A DNA stretch of 64,000 nt from Doryteuthis pealeii (taxonomy: Eukaryota > Mollusca > Cephalopoda > Myopsida > Loliginidae). Under the pieces are notes generated by a model. The model searched no databases. It saw nothing but the letters and a program-made list of their open reading frames with translations, and was not told the origin of the DNA. The stretch spans positions 86,159,021 through 86,223,020 of the forward strand of contig CM042160.1 of assembly GCA_023376005.1 (NCBI GenBank), in the 5' to 3' direction. The position numbers and the translations under genes were made by a program. This document shows positions 9,989 to 21,226 of the stretch, piece after piece; the first letter of the stretch is position 1, and every line of letters starts with the position of its first letter.

Positions 9989-12900
9989 AAACCCACCCCC
10001 CCTTACCTTTCAACAACCTTCTCCCCTAACTACAACAACCCTTTCTCTTCATCCAACAACCACTTCCCTTTCAAACCCTCACCCCAACCCAACCCACCAA
10101 CCTACCAAACCCAAACTCCCTTTAACTTCAACCTTTCCCCAACTCAACCGAAACTCCTTCACAAACCCACTTTCACCTTTCCACCCCAAACCCCCTCCAC
10201 CTCCTTTTCCCCCCTCTACTCCTCCCTTCCCTAACCTACCCTTCTAAACCCCCTAAAAAACACGCTTTCCCTTTTACACTCCAACAAACCACACCACACC
10301 CAAAAAACAAACCTCCCCTTTCCAAACCACAACCCCTCCCCCCACTACCCACAAACCCTCAAACCCCTCACCAACTACACACCTTCCCACAAAACAAACA
10401 ACACCACCAAACAACAAACCACCACACCACCCTCTCCCACCACAACAACAAAACTCCCTAACCTCTCACCCAAAAAACCCAAAACAACAACTCACCAACC
10501 CCTCCCTTCCCCCCAACCACCCTTAAACAAAACCTCCAAACAACCTTAAACTCAAACACCCAACAACTTACCCCCAACTCACTCAAAAACCCAAACCCCA
10601 ACCCACCCCCCTTACCACCCAACACCTCAACCTCCAACCCCCTCCCTTCACAAACAACCTACCTTCCCCCAACAACCCACCCTCCTAACTCAACTCCCCC
10701 CTCACCACACAACCAAAACTCCTCTTCTCCAACAACCACCCCTCCTCCAACAACCAACCCCCCCTTACTTCCTACCAACCTCCAACTCCCAACCCAATTC
10801 ACCACCCACCTCCACCCTCCAACAAAACCCCTTCCTCTCAACTCCCCCCCCCACACCCCCCAAACTACCCCACACCCCCTCCAACCCACAACCCCCACCC
10901 CCTAACCAACTCCCCACTCCCAACCCCCCCTCCTACTTTTCAACCACTCCTTCCAACTCCTTTTTCACCACTCCCAAAAACCAAACCCCTTCTCACCAAC
11001 TTACTCCAACCTCCTCCCCAAACCCCACCTCAACTTCCCTTTCCCCCAACCACCACTCCAAAACCAAACCTCTCCAAAACATTCCCCACCAAAACCACTT
11101 CTACTCCCTTCCAACCCACCCACCTCCAACTCCCCCACTCGCAACACACTACCCTAACAACCACCTTCTCCCCAACTCCCTACCCCCCCCCTCCCTCAAA
11201 ACCCCCACACCTCTTTCCTTTACCTTCTACCACCACCCCCCCTTCCTCCCAATTACCTCCCCTCCCACTTCCCTCAAACCCCAAAACTTAACCCACACCC
11301 CCTCCCTCTATTCTCTCTCCCTCCTTTAATCCAACCACTCCTACCTCCCCCCTCTTCACTCCTCTCCAAACTACCCCCCCCTCAAACTTCCAACCTCACT
11401 CCCTCTACCAAAACCTTCTTTACCCCCAACCCTCCCTCTTAACACCCCCTTTTCTACGCAACACCCCACTTCTCCCCAAAACACCACCCTCCAACTAAAC
11501 CAACAGACCCCTCCTACCAACTCCACTCAAACCACCTCACCTCTCACTTCCACCAACCTCCTCTCACCACAAACCCTCTCCATACCTTTCAAACCCCCAC
11601 CACACACCCACCACCCTCGCCACCTTCACTACCACCCTCACACTTCACCCCCCAAAACTTCACTCCCCTCACCCCCCCCACCTCAACTCCTCCCACTACC
11701 ACCAAACAACACCCCCCCCACAAAAACTCCTCCACCCCTACTCCAAAAACCAAACCTTCCCGAAACCCCCCACCCTACCCTCCCCTCCCCCTAAACCAAC
11801 CCCCAAACCTTCCACCAACTTTTTCTCACCCCCCCTCCACAACACAACAAACCTTGTCCCCCACCTACCACTCCACACCCCCTCTCCCACTTAACAAACC
11901 ACAACACCCTAACACCACACTACTCCCCCCCACAACCCTTTCCCACCCTTCCAACCTCTTCAAACCCCAACCCCCCACCCCCCCCCCCACAACTTCAAAC
12001 ACCCTTCTCCCCAACTCCAACACCAACCCCCACACCCACCTCCTCCCACCCCAACAACTACCAACTTCCAAACCTCGCCCTTAACCCAACCATTCCACCC
12101 CCCCCTCCCTCCTCCCAAACCCCCCCCAACAACCCCCCAACACTCTTACAACTGTGTCTTACCTCCCCTTCCCAACTTCTTCCTTAAAACCCAAAACTTC
12201 CCTCCCCTACCCTTCCACTTCTCAACCACCCCTTCTCCCCCCTACTCTCGCACCTCCCCCACTCCCTTTGAACCTCACACCCTTAACTACCTTCAAACCC
12301 TTCCTACCCCCCTTACTTCCCCCCACCTTCTCCAACCCTCCCCCCTCTCCCCACCCTCTCACCCTCCCTCAAACCCCCACCTCTTCCCCCTTACCCAACT
12401 CCTCACAAACAACCTTTCCCCCCCTCCCCCTTCACCTCCCCTTCTACCCACCCCCCTCCCCACCAACTCAACTTTTTTTCCCACCTCCCCCACACACTTC
12501 CAACACTCTACCAAACAACTCCCCTACACCACCCCTTCTCCCTTCCAACTCTTTAACCTACCCCTCCCCTACCTCACCATCCTTCTAACCCTTACCCTCC
12601 TCCTCCCCCTCCCCTACCACTTCCTCCTCCTCCCCCTACCCACACTACTTACCCACCCTCACCCCTCCCACTCCTCTACCTTTCAACCCCTATACACCTA
12701 ACCTCTCTTCTCTCACCCCTCCTCCACCTTCACCCCACACCCACCACCCTCTACACCTCACCCCACCCCACTCTCCCCCCGCCCCAACCCTCACTAAAAA
12801 ACACCACCCTCCACCCCCCAACACTCCCCTAAACCCCTCCCACTTCAAACCACAACCTCCCCCCCTCCACCTTAAACCCCACCCCCCCTCCTCTTACCAA

Positions 12901-13724
12901 CCACCTCCCCCTTCCCCACCCCCCTCCCCACAAAACCCTTTCACTCACACTTACGAACCTTTCCCAAAAAACCCTTTAACCTTCCCCCCCACCACCCCCA
13001 CCCCCAAACCCACCTCTCAACAACACAAACACCCTAACACACCAACTTCCCAAACCACTTCACCCAAAAAACCCTAACTAAAACCTTTCCAAAACCAAAA
13101 ACCTCCTACAACACCCACCTTAACCTCACCTCCACCACACCAACCAACCTCCAACCCAAAAAAAACCCACACAAACTCCAAAACTCCCCCACAACTTCCA
13201 CAAAAACACCCCAAACGTTCTTTACCACCCCTCTTACCCTCCAAAACACCCAACCCCACAACCCCTCCAACCCCGCGAACCTTCCTCCCCAAAACCTTTC
13301 ACACCTCAACCTCAAAAACTTCCTTTTCCCCCTCTCAAAACCCGCTTTTAACAACCAAAAAACTCCACAACCCTACCTTCACTCCCTACCCCACTCACCC
13401 TTCCCCAAACAACACCCACTTTTTCACCCCCCCCCCAAACAACCCCCCACCAACACCAACCTACCCCAACCACAAAACCAACAACTTAAACCCCCCCAAA
13501 CCACACCCCTTTAACAACACCACCCCCTCTAAACCAACCTCCCCAACTTCCCCCAACAACCTCCAACTCTCTTCCCACTCCCAAAACTACTCTCCCCACC
13601 TAACCCCTTTACCTTCTTCCCTTCACCAACCCTCGCACCAACAACAAACCCACCCCTCAAACCTCCCCCCCTAACCCCCCTCCCCTCTCCAAAAACTCCC
13701 TAACTTCCTACCTCACCCTCTTCC
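9989..13724. other. 3.7-kb block almost free of G
   Basis: Outside about twenty scattered G residues, the + strand uses only C, A and T, with C making up more than half. No tandem unit is visible. Open frames in it are Pro/Thr/Ser/Asn-rich only because TAA is nearly the sole possible stop, and none is a gene. Arm comparison places it between CTTGTGTTTTCCTAAA and CTTTCAGAACAGCC, which are contiguous in the right arm apart from a few bases. It could be genuine extreme-skew DNA or an assembly/base-calling artefact; an N lies 64 bp upstream. Confidence 0.85.
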
Positions 13725-14029
13725 TTCTTTCAGAACAGCCATGTTCATCAAGATGGCTGCTAGGAATTAAAGAAGCAGGGAAAAACAATGAAGGGCAAAG
13801 AAATTTAAAAGAGGAAAAAAAAAACCCACTGCACAATTGTCACGAACGCAAATCAATAATGGTTGTTGTTTACTGATATAAGCACAGACAAAAAGGCATT
13901 TAAATATTGAAAAAAAAATTACAGCAATTCAAATTTTAAAAAAACCCCAAAAAACACAGATCCATTTTTCAGCTTTTATCTTTCATCTTTTTGTCTTTAA
14001 ATTTAAAAAAAAAATTAATCTAGAGTCAA

Positions 14030-14200
14030 GAGAGTTTTATAATTTGCTTGAAGCATTGTGTATATATTGGTTAGGAGGTTGATTTAGAAGGCTATCACAA
14101 TGCAGGTGTAAAGAAAAAAAATATAATACCGTAACAATGGTGTTGTGTGTTAACCTGTATTTTATCTTGAATTTTCGAGATAATATCTCTTTTTTAAAAG
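14030..14200. repeat. dispersed repeat, copy 2 (uninterrupted)
   Basis: Shares AGAGTTTTATAATTTGCTTG and GAAGGCTATC.ACAATGCA with the copy at 1515-1905, but lacks the 220-bp insert. It starts directly at the inner end of the left inverted-repeat arm. Confidence 0.6.
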
Positions 14201-14459
14201 ATCATTGGAACTGAAGCAGTCTAGTTATGACATTTCATCCTCTCTCTTTTTTCTATATTTAGAAGTGACCATTTACCACACGCCTTATATCCACAAAATC
14301 CCAACACTATGTGCAAAAAATACTTTTAAGACACAACTACGCAGAAATGTAAATATGAATGTACAATGAATGCAATTCCCTAACCTTTAGGCATTTAAAA
14401 TCAATCAATTAATCAATCAATCTGTGGTTATTATTTTGCACACACACACACACTCACTT

Positions 14460-14935
14460 GGAAAATCTGTGGAGAAATGCAGCTTGAGAGAACACAGTAC
14501 ATCTGGGAACATGAACCTCCACCAATAACATCAAATGGAAAGGTGACTGTGTTCTATGATAAGTAATCCAGATGGGGAGATATATAAAAGACAAAGCCAT
14601 TAAACCAGATATTGTCATCTGGAATAATCATAAAAAACTGCTCTCATTATTAATGTAGCTGTCCCAAATGATTATGGCCTTAATAGAGCTGAGCAGGAAA
14701 AAATTACAAAATACCAAGGCCTCAAGAATGACCTAAAAACAACTTGGTCATTGAAAGAAATCAATATCATACCTGTTGTGATAGGGGCAACTGGGTTGGT
14801 GAAGCACAACTTTAAAAAAATACCTTGAAATAATACAGGGAAACCAAGCTGCTATGAAGTACTAATAGTAGCTATCAAGGAACATGCTCATCCTAAAAAG
14901 ATCCTTAGGATACAAATACTATTTATAAAGGAATC
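14460..14935 (+). pseudogene. non-LTR retrotransposon C-terminal remnant
   Basis: With frameshifts and stops ignored, the + strand reads IKDKAIKPDIVIWNN, then VAVPNDYGLN.AEQEKITKYQ, then INIIPVVIGATGLVKHNFKK and YLEIIQGNQAAMKY. This is the pattern of the region after the reverse transcriptase domain in many invertebrate non-LTR elements (PDIV, DVAIPND, KYQDL, PVVIGA.G). It is too broken to be functional. A short (CA)n lies at 14440-14453. Confidence 0.65.
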
Positions 14936-15149
14936 AAAGTGTTAGCCCCGGGCATGGGACCCTTGGCTTCTAGAAATTGTTAAAGGAAAATAAAACAAAT
15001 CAGAAAATAAAATGGCAACACCCTGAAGAATAAATATGAAGTTTGATTACAGTAAATGATCACATGTATAGATCAATATGTGTACAGGTTTCATAATATG
15101 AGGGTGCATCAACAGTACTCAACATTGGATACACATACTATAAAATAGG

Positions 15150-15365
15150 TAGTTGGCAGAGTAGCCTATTGTTGCTATCAACTGGACAGCAAGGGAGTCC
15201 ATCCTATTTTCAATAGTGCTAGACCAGGAAGATTGTTTTTGTGTCTGAGATGGAGTACCACACCTATCATCAGCTTCCCACTTTACTGCCCAGATCTAAA
15301 CTGTGTTACTCATACACTGAATTGGTGAAGGCCAGTATCGAACTCAAGACTTTGTGGCTCCTAGG
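15150..15365 (-). mobile_element. tRNA-derived SINE, family A (worn)
   Basis: Minus strand holds B-box-like AGTTCGATACTGGCC, CAATTCAGTGTATGAGTAAC, the GATGATAGGTGTGGTACTCC body and the ATGGACTCCCTTGCTGTCC end. The tRNA-like A box is lost. Confidence 0.6.
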
Positions 15366-15524
15366 CTCCATGAATCAAATTGCAAAAGCAAAGATGTAAT
15401 TTATTTACTGGATTGCACACCTGCAAAACAATATGTTGGAAAGTCAGAATGGCCAATTTATTTTAGAGTTAACAGTTATTGATACAGAATCAATCTCTGA
15501 ATCATAACAAATTAACTTGTAGAA

Positions 15525-15650
15525 CAACACACCTACCATCAGCTCTCCAATTTATTGCTCAGATCCCACCCCAGAGTTAACAAGGGCTGGTATCAATCCC
15601 AGAACCTTGGGGTGCCTTGGCAGATGCATTACTAACTGAGCTAAAACCAA
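15525..15650 (-). mobile_element. tRNA-derived SINE, family A (5' part)
   Basis: Minus strand: TTAGCTCAGTTAGTAATGC head, degenerate B box GGGATTGATACC, then GAGCTGATGGTAGGTG. It is truncated after the first 120 bp. Confidence 0.55.
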
Positions 15651-15876
15651 CTCCTAATCAACATTATATTCCAGGCTGTTGCAATTTTATTTTCTAACAG
15701 TATATCTACATTGGATGTTTATCTCTTTGCTCGTATGTAAATAATAGAATAGAACAAGTGTTTTATTGATGAGATTAACAAACAATAAAAGTTTTTAACC
15801 ATGTTTTTTTTTATTTTTTTATTTTTATCTTTTAGCTAAATGGTTTATCTCTACCATGAATTCTAAATTATACACT

Positions 15877-16160
15877 AGAATACTTGAAACCATATAACTG
15901 TAAATTATTTGTATTAGATAGGAATACTTGAAACCATATAACTAAATTATTTGTATTAGATAGGAATACTTGAAACCATATAACTAAATTATTTGTATTA
16001 GATAGGAATACTTGAAACCATATAACTGTAAATTATTTGTATTAGATAGGAATACTTGAAACCATATAACTGTAAATTATTTGTATTAGATAGGAATACT
16101 TGAAACCATATAACTGTGTGTAAATTATATGTATTAGATAGGAATACTTGAAACCATATA
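15877..16160. repeat. minisatellite, 43-50 bp unit
   Basis: Six or seven units of GAATACTTGAAACCATATAA followed by CTGTAAATTATTTGTATTAGATAG, differing by loss of CTGT or gain of GTGT. Single related units occur near 26525, 29425-29480 and 40800-40865. Confidence 0.9.
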
Positions 16161-16325
16161 ACCGAGTCCAATCTGCCTTACTATTTATCCATATCTGGAA
16201 GGAGAATAAGTTAACTCCTATTTTTTCAAGGGTATTAGTGCTATGTGAAATGCAAACAGCCTCATTCAGGATTTGGACTCAGATAGCCGAATCTACTTTC
16301 TATAACAATAATCATTAAGCTACAA
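16160..16325 (-). mobile_element. tRNA-derived SINE, family B (worn)
   Basis: Minus strand shows the family B signature: GAGTCCAAATCCTGAATGAG, AGCACTAATACCCTTG, CCAGATATGGATAAATAGTA. It directly follows the minisatellite. Confidence 0.6.
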
Positions 16326-16354
16326 GCACTTTGACAATTTCATATGACACATGG

Positions 16355-16555
16355 TTAATTTGAATTTTCCTTTTCTAGACCGGTTGTCATACAAGATTAA
16401 AGATCCCAGTCAGCCCTACTGAATGGAAAATGAGTTGGATTCATACCTTTCCCAAGAGTTTTAGCACTGTGAAATTCAAACAGCCTCATTCAGTAATTTA
16501 ACTTGAGTAGCCAAGTCCACTTCTTATAATGATAACCATTACGCCACAAGTGCCT
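16355..16555 (-). mobile_element. tRNA-derived SINE, family B
   Basis: Minus strand: TGGCGTAATGGTTATC head, degenerate B box, GTGCTAAAACTCTTGGGAAA, and the CTAGAAAAGGAAAATTC end. 16560-17140 is AT-rich sequence with a poly-T run (16964-16979) and nothing recognised. Confidence 0.6.
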
Positions 16556-17144
16556 CCCTTTACTGTTACTATAAATATCAAATTCAGATAGTAACAACAG
16601 GTTTTGCTTCATATTTGGTCATAAATCCCTACAAAATTTGGCATACACAAAGAGAGAAAAAACAATTCTATATTATTGATGCTTTACAAATTGTGTATAT
16701 ATGTAAGATCATTTATTGCAAAATGAATTACTAATGATTATTTTATATGTAATACTTTGAATCTGTTTAATGTTTATCTCTATTGAATTTCCAATGCAAG
16801 ACTGGATAGAAGCCAGCAATAAGAATTGATAGTCTTTCTATTATTGCATCAAATTTGTTTCTTTCTATTTAAATGCAGCAATGCACAAATTGCACTCTAC
16901 TACAAAAAATGTTGCACACAGCATTCATATCTTCTATTTAGATTTCAGTTTAGTCTCACTGATTTTTTTTTTTTTTTTTGATTTTTTTTATTTAAAAAAA
17001 GATTTAAGCACATCATTTCTTATCCCTCTTCAATAATTTCCCAGTAAGTTTTTGCAGATTTTATAAACAATTTCTCGTGTAGGTCAAAATACAAGAGTAA
17101 GTGAAAAGTTTTGCAATATCATGGAATGTACTAGTTTGAAGTAA

Positions 17145-17460
17145 TGATTTGGGTGTTTGGTTGTTTTGTTTAGGGCATATCAACCCTTTTCAGGTCATTT
17201 AATACCAAATTAAATCATTTTCATAAGCAAAAGACTCTGGTTGCTTACAGTACCTGCTATTGCATAAATGGTCACCCAATTAAGTATTGAACATGCTCAT
17301 CGCTGCTTAACTTTGCAGGACTTAACTGTAATAGTTTTAGATTAGATATACAATGTGACCAAAAGTACCTGCTCTGGTTGGTAGTTTTATAACAGTTAAT
17401 GCACTGGCATGGGCATTGCTTAACTCTGTGTATGATTTGAAAACCGCACAGGTGAATGTA
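17145..17460 (-). mobile_element. 5S-rRNA-like SINE, family C (minus copy)
   Basis: At 17240-17325 the minus strand reads AAAGTTAAGCAGCGATGAGC, TGTTCAATACTTAATTGGGTGACC, GCAGGTACTGTAAGC. This follows the internal promoter part of animal 5S rRNA (box A AAGTTAAGCA, box C GATGGGTGACC, end GGTGCTGTAAGC). The neighbouring TTTAGGGCATATCAACCC/GGTCATTTAATACC string is found beside most family C copies. Confidence 0.65.
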
Positions 17461-17810
17461 CAGCATTGTCTAATTTGGGAAATTATGCTTTATCAGTTCG
17501 TTTTATGGGCCGTAACGCTGGGGGGAAAGCAACCAAAAACATTTGTTGTGCCAAAGGTAAAGGTACAGTACAGTTAGCAGATGATTCAATATATTTTTGC
17601 TTGGATTGCAAAAACCTCAACAATCAGGCAAGGTCTATAACCATGGATTCCAAAGGTCATGCTCCAATCCATCGATGCAAATCTCACAAGCGTGGTTCAT
17701 CATCTTTACAACCTCAGCAAAAACATCCAGAGTTGCTGAATTGTGCATCATGTTACCATAATATTGCAAAAACACTGGGACACATGGATACAATTTTTCT
17801 GCATCAGTGA
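17436..17810 (+). CDS. unrecognised open frame with CxxC pairs
   Basis: An open frame of 124 codons after the stop at 17433-17435, ending at a TGA. The first ATG is at 17505. The predicted peptide is not low-complexity. It contains Cys pairs: NICCAKGKG, YFCLDCKNLNN, HRCKSHKRG and NCASCYHNIAK, suggesting a metal-binding fold. I do not recognise the family. It sits 140 bp upstream of an ANKRD29 exon on the same strand but is not in the ankyrin pattern. It may be a transposon-derived piece, a chance frame or an exon of another transcript. Confidence 0.25.
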   Translation, partial: FENRTGECTALSNLGNYALSVRFMGRNAGGKATKNICCAKGKGTVQLADDSIYFCLDCKNLNNQARSITMDSKGHAPIHRCKSHKRGSSSLQPQQKHPELLNCASCYHNIAKTLGHMDTIFLHQ

Positions 17811-17952
17811 TGCAGGATGCGTACCTATCAGCATCTTTTTCTATTTATGTATTTATTTTCAGTTTTCATTGAATTTTTATTTTTGTGTGTTTATTCATTC
17901 ATTTCTTTTAAATCTCTTACCTGTTCATTTTTTCTTTTCTTTTTTTTTTCAG

Positions 17953-18051
17953 ACAGGGACCTGTGCTCTTTTCTTTGCTGCCCAGGGTGGCTTTTTGGAT
18001 ATTGTCAGAGTTTTGCTAGAGAATGGGGCCCCGGTGGACCTGGCCAGTTTT
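17953..18051 (+). CDS. ANKRD29: ANKRD29-like gene, exon encoding one ankyrin repeat
   Basis: A 99-bp exon between a long pyrimidine tract ending in CAG and the donor GTAAGT, phase 0 at both ends. The 33 residues begin TGTCALFFAAQGG and continue with DIVRVLLENGAPVDL, a standard ankyrin repeat. It corresponds to the repeat containing TTALFFAAQ in vertebrate ANKRD29. The helix-turn GH is GF here. The protein is a small, soluble, all-ankyrin protein of unknown function; partner binding is the general role of the fold. Earlier repeats must be encoded upstream and were not found in 1-17950. Confidence 0.85.
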
Positions 18052-18335
18052 GTAAGTTGCATCTTATATTCACATCTTTCTGACATTCTCTTTTTTTTTT
18101 TTTTTTTACTTCAACCAACATTGTTATTATTGAAAACCCTGCAGTCAATTATTTTGCAATTCTAGAAATTGATTTTAAATGGAGTCTACATCTGTTCATA
18201 TCGTTTTGTAAGAGTGCCAGGAATATCTTATTTGGTTGATATATTGGCCTATAAGACCCACAACTGCTTTTATTCAACTCTTTCAAAGTTTACAGATTTG
18301 ATGAAGCTAACTCTAATGTGCCATAAGATGGTGTG

Positions 18336-18490
18336 TTGCCTGATGGGTTGGTTGGATTTTACAGCATGTCAACCCTTGTTGGGTTATTTTATGCCAAAGA
18401 CATTTTGTTTCATTCATTCTTGTTGGGTATTCAATATTTTTGATGCAAGAGTATGCTATCTGGTTGGTTGGCTGATTGTTGGATTTTAAA
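18336..18490 (+). repeat. family C leader repeats
   Basis: The GGTTGGTTGGATTTTACAGC / ATGTCAACCCTTGTTGGGTT / ATTTTATGCC string typical of family C. The same string recurs at 28405-28450, 46395-46430, 47970-48010 and 49997-50060, and in reverse at 50870-50930. Confidence 0.5.
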
Positions 18491-18508
18491 TTTTAAAAAC
18501 ACATTTTG

Positions 18509-18759
18509 GACCAAGTAACCAATAAGCACCCCAGCTGGGATCTGTTTTGAAAGGAACACCTTTTGCTTTTCACCATAAACTCCCGGTTGTTTGTTTACAA
18601 ACAACAGACGATTTTTTTTTTTTTTTGCATTAGAATTTCACTGTAAGATTTTTAAAAAGTTTGTTCACGTATATCTACAACCCAAAGGCACATTTTTATA
18701 CTAAAATAGTTTTTGATTTTAATTTTAAAAAAAGTTATTTATTGGTTACTTGGTCCCAA
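18509..18759. mobile_element. MITE-like inverted-repeat element
   Basis: TTGGACCAAGTAACCAATAA at the left and its near-complement TTATTGGTTACTTGGTCCCAA at the right, about 250 bp apart. No coding potential. It overlaps the next inverted-repeat pair. Confidence 0.55.
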
Positions 18760-19007
18760 TATCCTTTTATTTAAATAAACGTAAAAATATTTTGTAAATA
18801 AAAACTATTTTCAATTAAATAAACATATCTGCATTTCTCTTCTGATTAAATATAAAAATGTGTCTTTAATATAAAAACGTGTCTTTCTTTAAAGTTTTTA
18901 AAACTTAAAAAAAAAAATTTGTATTGAGTTAACAACAACATGAAATAACTCATTTTTTTTATTAAAATCGAAAACTATTTTAGTATAAAAACATGACTTT
19001 GGGTTGT
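18677..19007. mobile_element. MITE-like element with about 45-bp inverted ends
   Basis: ACAACCCAAAGGCACATTTT and TATACTAAAATAGTTTTTGA at the left are matched in reverse by TCGAAAACTATTTTAGTATA and ATGACTTTGGGTTGT at the right. The interior is AT-rich and non-coding. Confidence 0.6.
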
Positions 19008-19034
19008 AAATACATTTTTTAAACTAATTTTTTA

Positions 19035-19235
19035 TCTATATAAATCATAGATGGGACCCTAACAGATACTACCACTTTGGTTCAGAGGTGACCTGAGAGT
19101 AATGGCAATGAAGGGGTACTCCATACTTCCCAGAGTTCCAAAATTGGAACCTCACCACTAGATGCAATTTAATGTCATACCCATAACACTAAGATCTTCA
19201 GCCACTGCCCTCTAGCACATATATGATAAAAAGTG
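19035..19235 (+). repeat. family C repeat body
   Basis: Starts ATAGATGGGACCCTAACAG, then GGCAATGAAGGGGTACTCC, GGAACCTCACCACTAGATGC, TTTAATGTCATACCC and GCCACTGCCCTCTAGCACATA. Similar bodies are at 29545-29660 (forward), 50620-50800 and 40660-40760 (reverse). 19240-20140 has C/G homopolymers and no gene. Confidence 0.55.
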
Positions 19236-20141
19236 TTGGGGGTTTAACATAAGAGCAATAGGGTTGGGACAATCATATAGGTGCTAGGGCATGACATAGC
19301 CAGCTGAATGATCAGGGCGAGCTTCTCCAACCACACATCTAGCCTAATTAAGGGCCCAATTGGAGTGTCGCATGTAATGTTCAGCCACCAGGATTCCGTC
19401 CTTAAGCATTACAAATCACCACCCATGGCCAACAGGTGGCTCTGGGGGGGGGATTACCCCTCTGCAAAGGTACAGTTGGCATATTCTACAGCTATAGCCA
19501 ACCAGGCTATTTAAAGTTTAGAGTTAGCTTCTTCAAATCTATAACGTCCCCTGAGACGGGGGGGGGGGTTCTAAGAATGGAAAAGCTCACAAGAAACTTC
19601 AATTCTTATTTCTTTGGTTTTTTTTTTTGGCCTCACATCTCAGCTTGGCACCGTTCTTGGAGACTTGCAATATTTCTGCACATGGTTTTCAGTTCAGTAA
19701 GTTTTGTATTTGGGTGTAAAAATAAATATGCTTTTAATACCTTGTACAGAAATACCTGAAGAGGGATGGGCTCTGCCAGGAGGCTATTCTTGCCCAAACA
19801 CACTTTCATGAGTTAAATGCTTCGCCCCCCCCCCCCAACCAAACAGGGTTACGGAACCAGTGATGATTGCAGAAGTACTTATATTTTTTATCATATTACC
19901 TGCATAATATTTACAGGTGTTTAGTTTTACTTCCACTCAAACTCAAAACATTCAAAACTTTTTAATACAATCAAAAAACGAAGATATAAAAAAAATTTTT
20001 TTTAATTTAAAACTTTCTTCACCTCTGTCTTGAAACTGTCTCGAAAAAACAATTTCAACTGTCTTGCAATCAAAATGTTCTTGCTTTTCACTTTTTTTTT
20101 CATCATCACTAGTTGTTAGTTGTCCAAAAAGAGTGTGTATT

Positions 20142-20385
20142 CGGGTTAGCTCAGCCGGTAGAGCGTTTGGCTAGAAACCACAAGGTTCCTAGTTCGATAC
20201 CAGCCCTCGCCAACTCAGCGTATGAGTAGTATAGGGATCTGTGCTGTAAAGTAAGAAGCTGATGGTTGGTATGGTGCTCCACCAAAATAATTTCCTTGAT
20301 CTAGCGCTAGTGAATAAGGGATAGACTCCCTCGCTTATTGGCTGATACCAACTTTAGGCTATCCCGACAACTTTACTTATACTGA
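20142..20385 (+). mobile_element. tRNA-derived SINE, family A
   Basis: Near-complete: GGTTAGCTCAGCCGGTAGAG (A box), AGTTCGATACC (B box), CAACTCAGCGTATGAGTAG, TGGTGCTCCACC, GATCTAGCGCTAGTGAA, ending in GACAACTTTACTTATA. A good reference copy for the family. Confidence 0.85.
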
Positions 20386-20704
20386 TTGCAAAATATAGAA
20401 TCATTAATTGAAGTCGTCTGCCCTTTTTCTAGAAAATGATCAATCAAACATGGCTGCCATTTAAAAGGTTAATAAGTCTTCAAAAATAATATATAAAATC
20501 AACCACTAAACAGACACAAAACACAGCACTTTGAGACATGACATTATCATTACACTGTATAAAGTTTCATGATGGGTTCAGTACAAATGCAGATAAAAGG
20601 AAATATATATATATATATATATATATATCACTCCGATCTGTAATCCTTATCCATCCTGAAATCAGATTTGAAAAGGCCAAAAAAGGCTGAAATAAATGTA
20701 TATC

Positions 20705-21226
20705 TGGCAGGGCTCGATACTAATGCCGTCCCGGGGACAATAAAATTACATCCGGCACAATCGATACGTAATACGGGACGGTAAAAATTTTTCCTAAAAG
20801 TTAGTACTACATTCCAATATTGGCCGTCCAGTGATTGCCCGAATGCTGACCTCAAAAAACGGTCTAGTTCTAGATTTCAAATTACTAATGGCAACAACAC
20901 TGAAGAAATAGACACAGTCACAAGGTATATATTTTTTATGATTGGAAAATGTCCGCATAAAGATGGAAATAGAATAAATTTTAGTTTATAAAATGTTTTA
21001 TTTTATTATTCTTGATTATAAATAAATGTTTCTGTCAACTGCTTCAGCTTTTCTTAATGTTTTATTACATGTTATTATGCTACTGATGACTGACAAGTAT
21101 AGATGATGCTAATGAATTAAACAAAAATATTTTGATTTCGGGACAGTCCAAACCCCATTTGGGATGGTCCAAATCCTATTCGGGACAATTGATAATTTTT
21201 GTTCGGGATAGTCATGAAAAAAGTTA
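20705..21226 (+). repeat. dispersed repeat F, copy 1
   Basis: The outer parts match the reverse complement of 28556-29010. Shared strings include GTTAGTACTACATTCCAAT, CAGTGATTGCCCGAATGCTG, GATGACTGACAAGTATAGATG and GGGACAGTCC/GGGATGGTCC. The interiors differ. No protein recognised. Confidence 0.6.

Larger units (their letters stand above)
3418..14015 (+). repeat. left arm of giant inverted repeat
   Basis: Read forward, this arm matches the reverse complement of 59030-64000, base for base over long stretches (about 95% by eye). It differs by several large indels: a tandem unit near 3800, about 5325-6729, the palindrome near 6920-7157, a 114-bp piece before 9925, and the 3.7-kb G-free block. 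The outer limit is unknown because the other arm leaves the window. The spacer is about 45 kb. Confidence 0.9.

Noticed and set aside
9894..13354. Long Pro/Thr/Ser-rich and Gly/Val-rich open frames
   Set aside because: They arise because a sequence without G can make only the TAA stop; no domain or splice context.
18169..18489. 106-codon open frame after an ankyrin exon
   Set aside because: Lies in an intron, includes family C repeat sequence, and has no recognisable domain.
20142..20215. tRNA gene
   Set aside because: A and B boxes are present, but the acceptor stem does not close and the sequence continues as a repeated SINE body.
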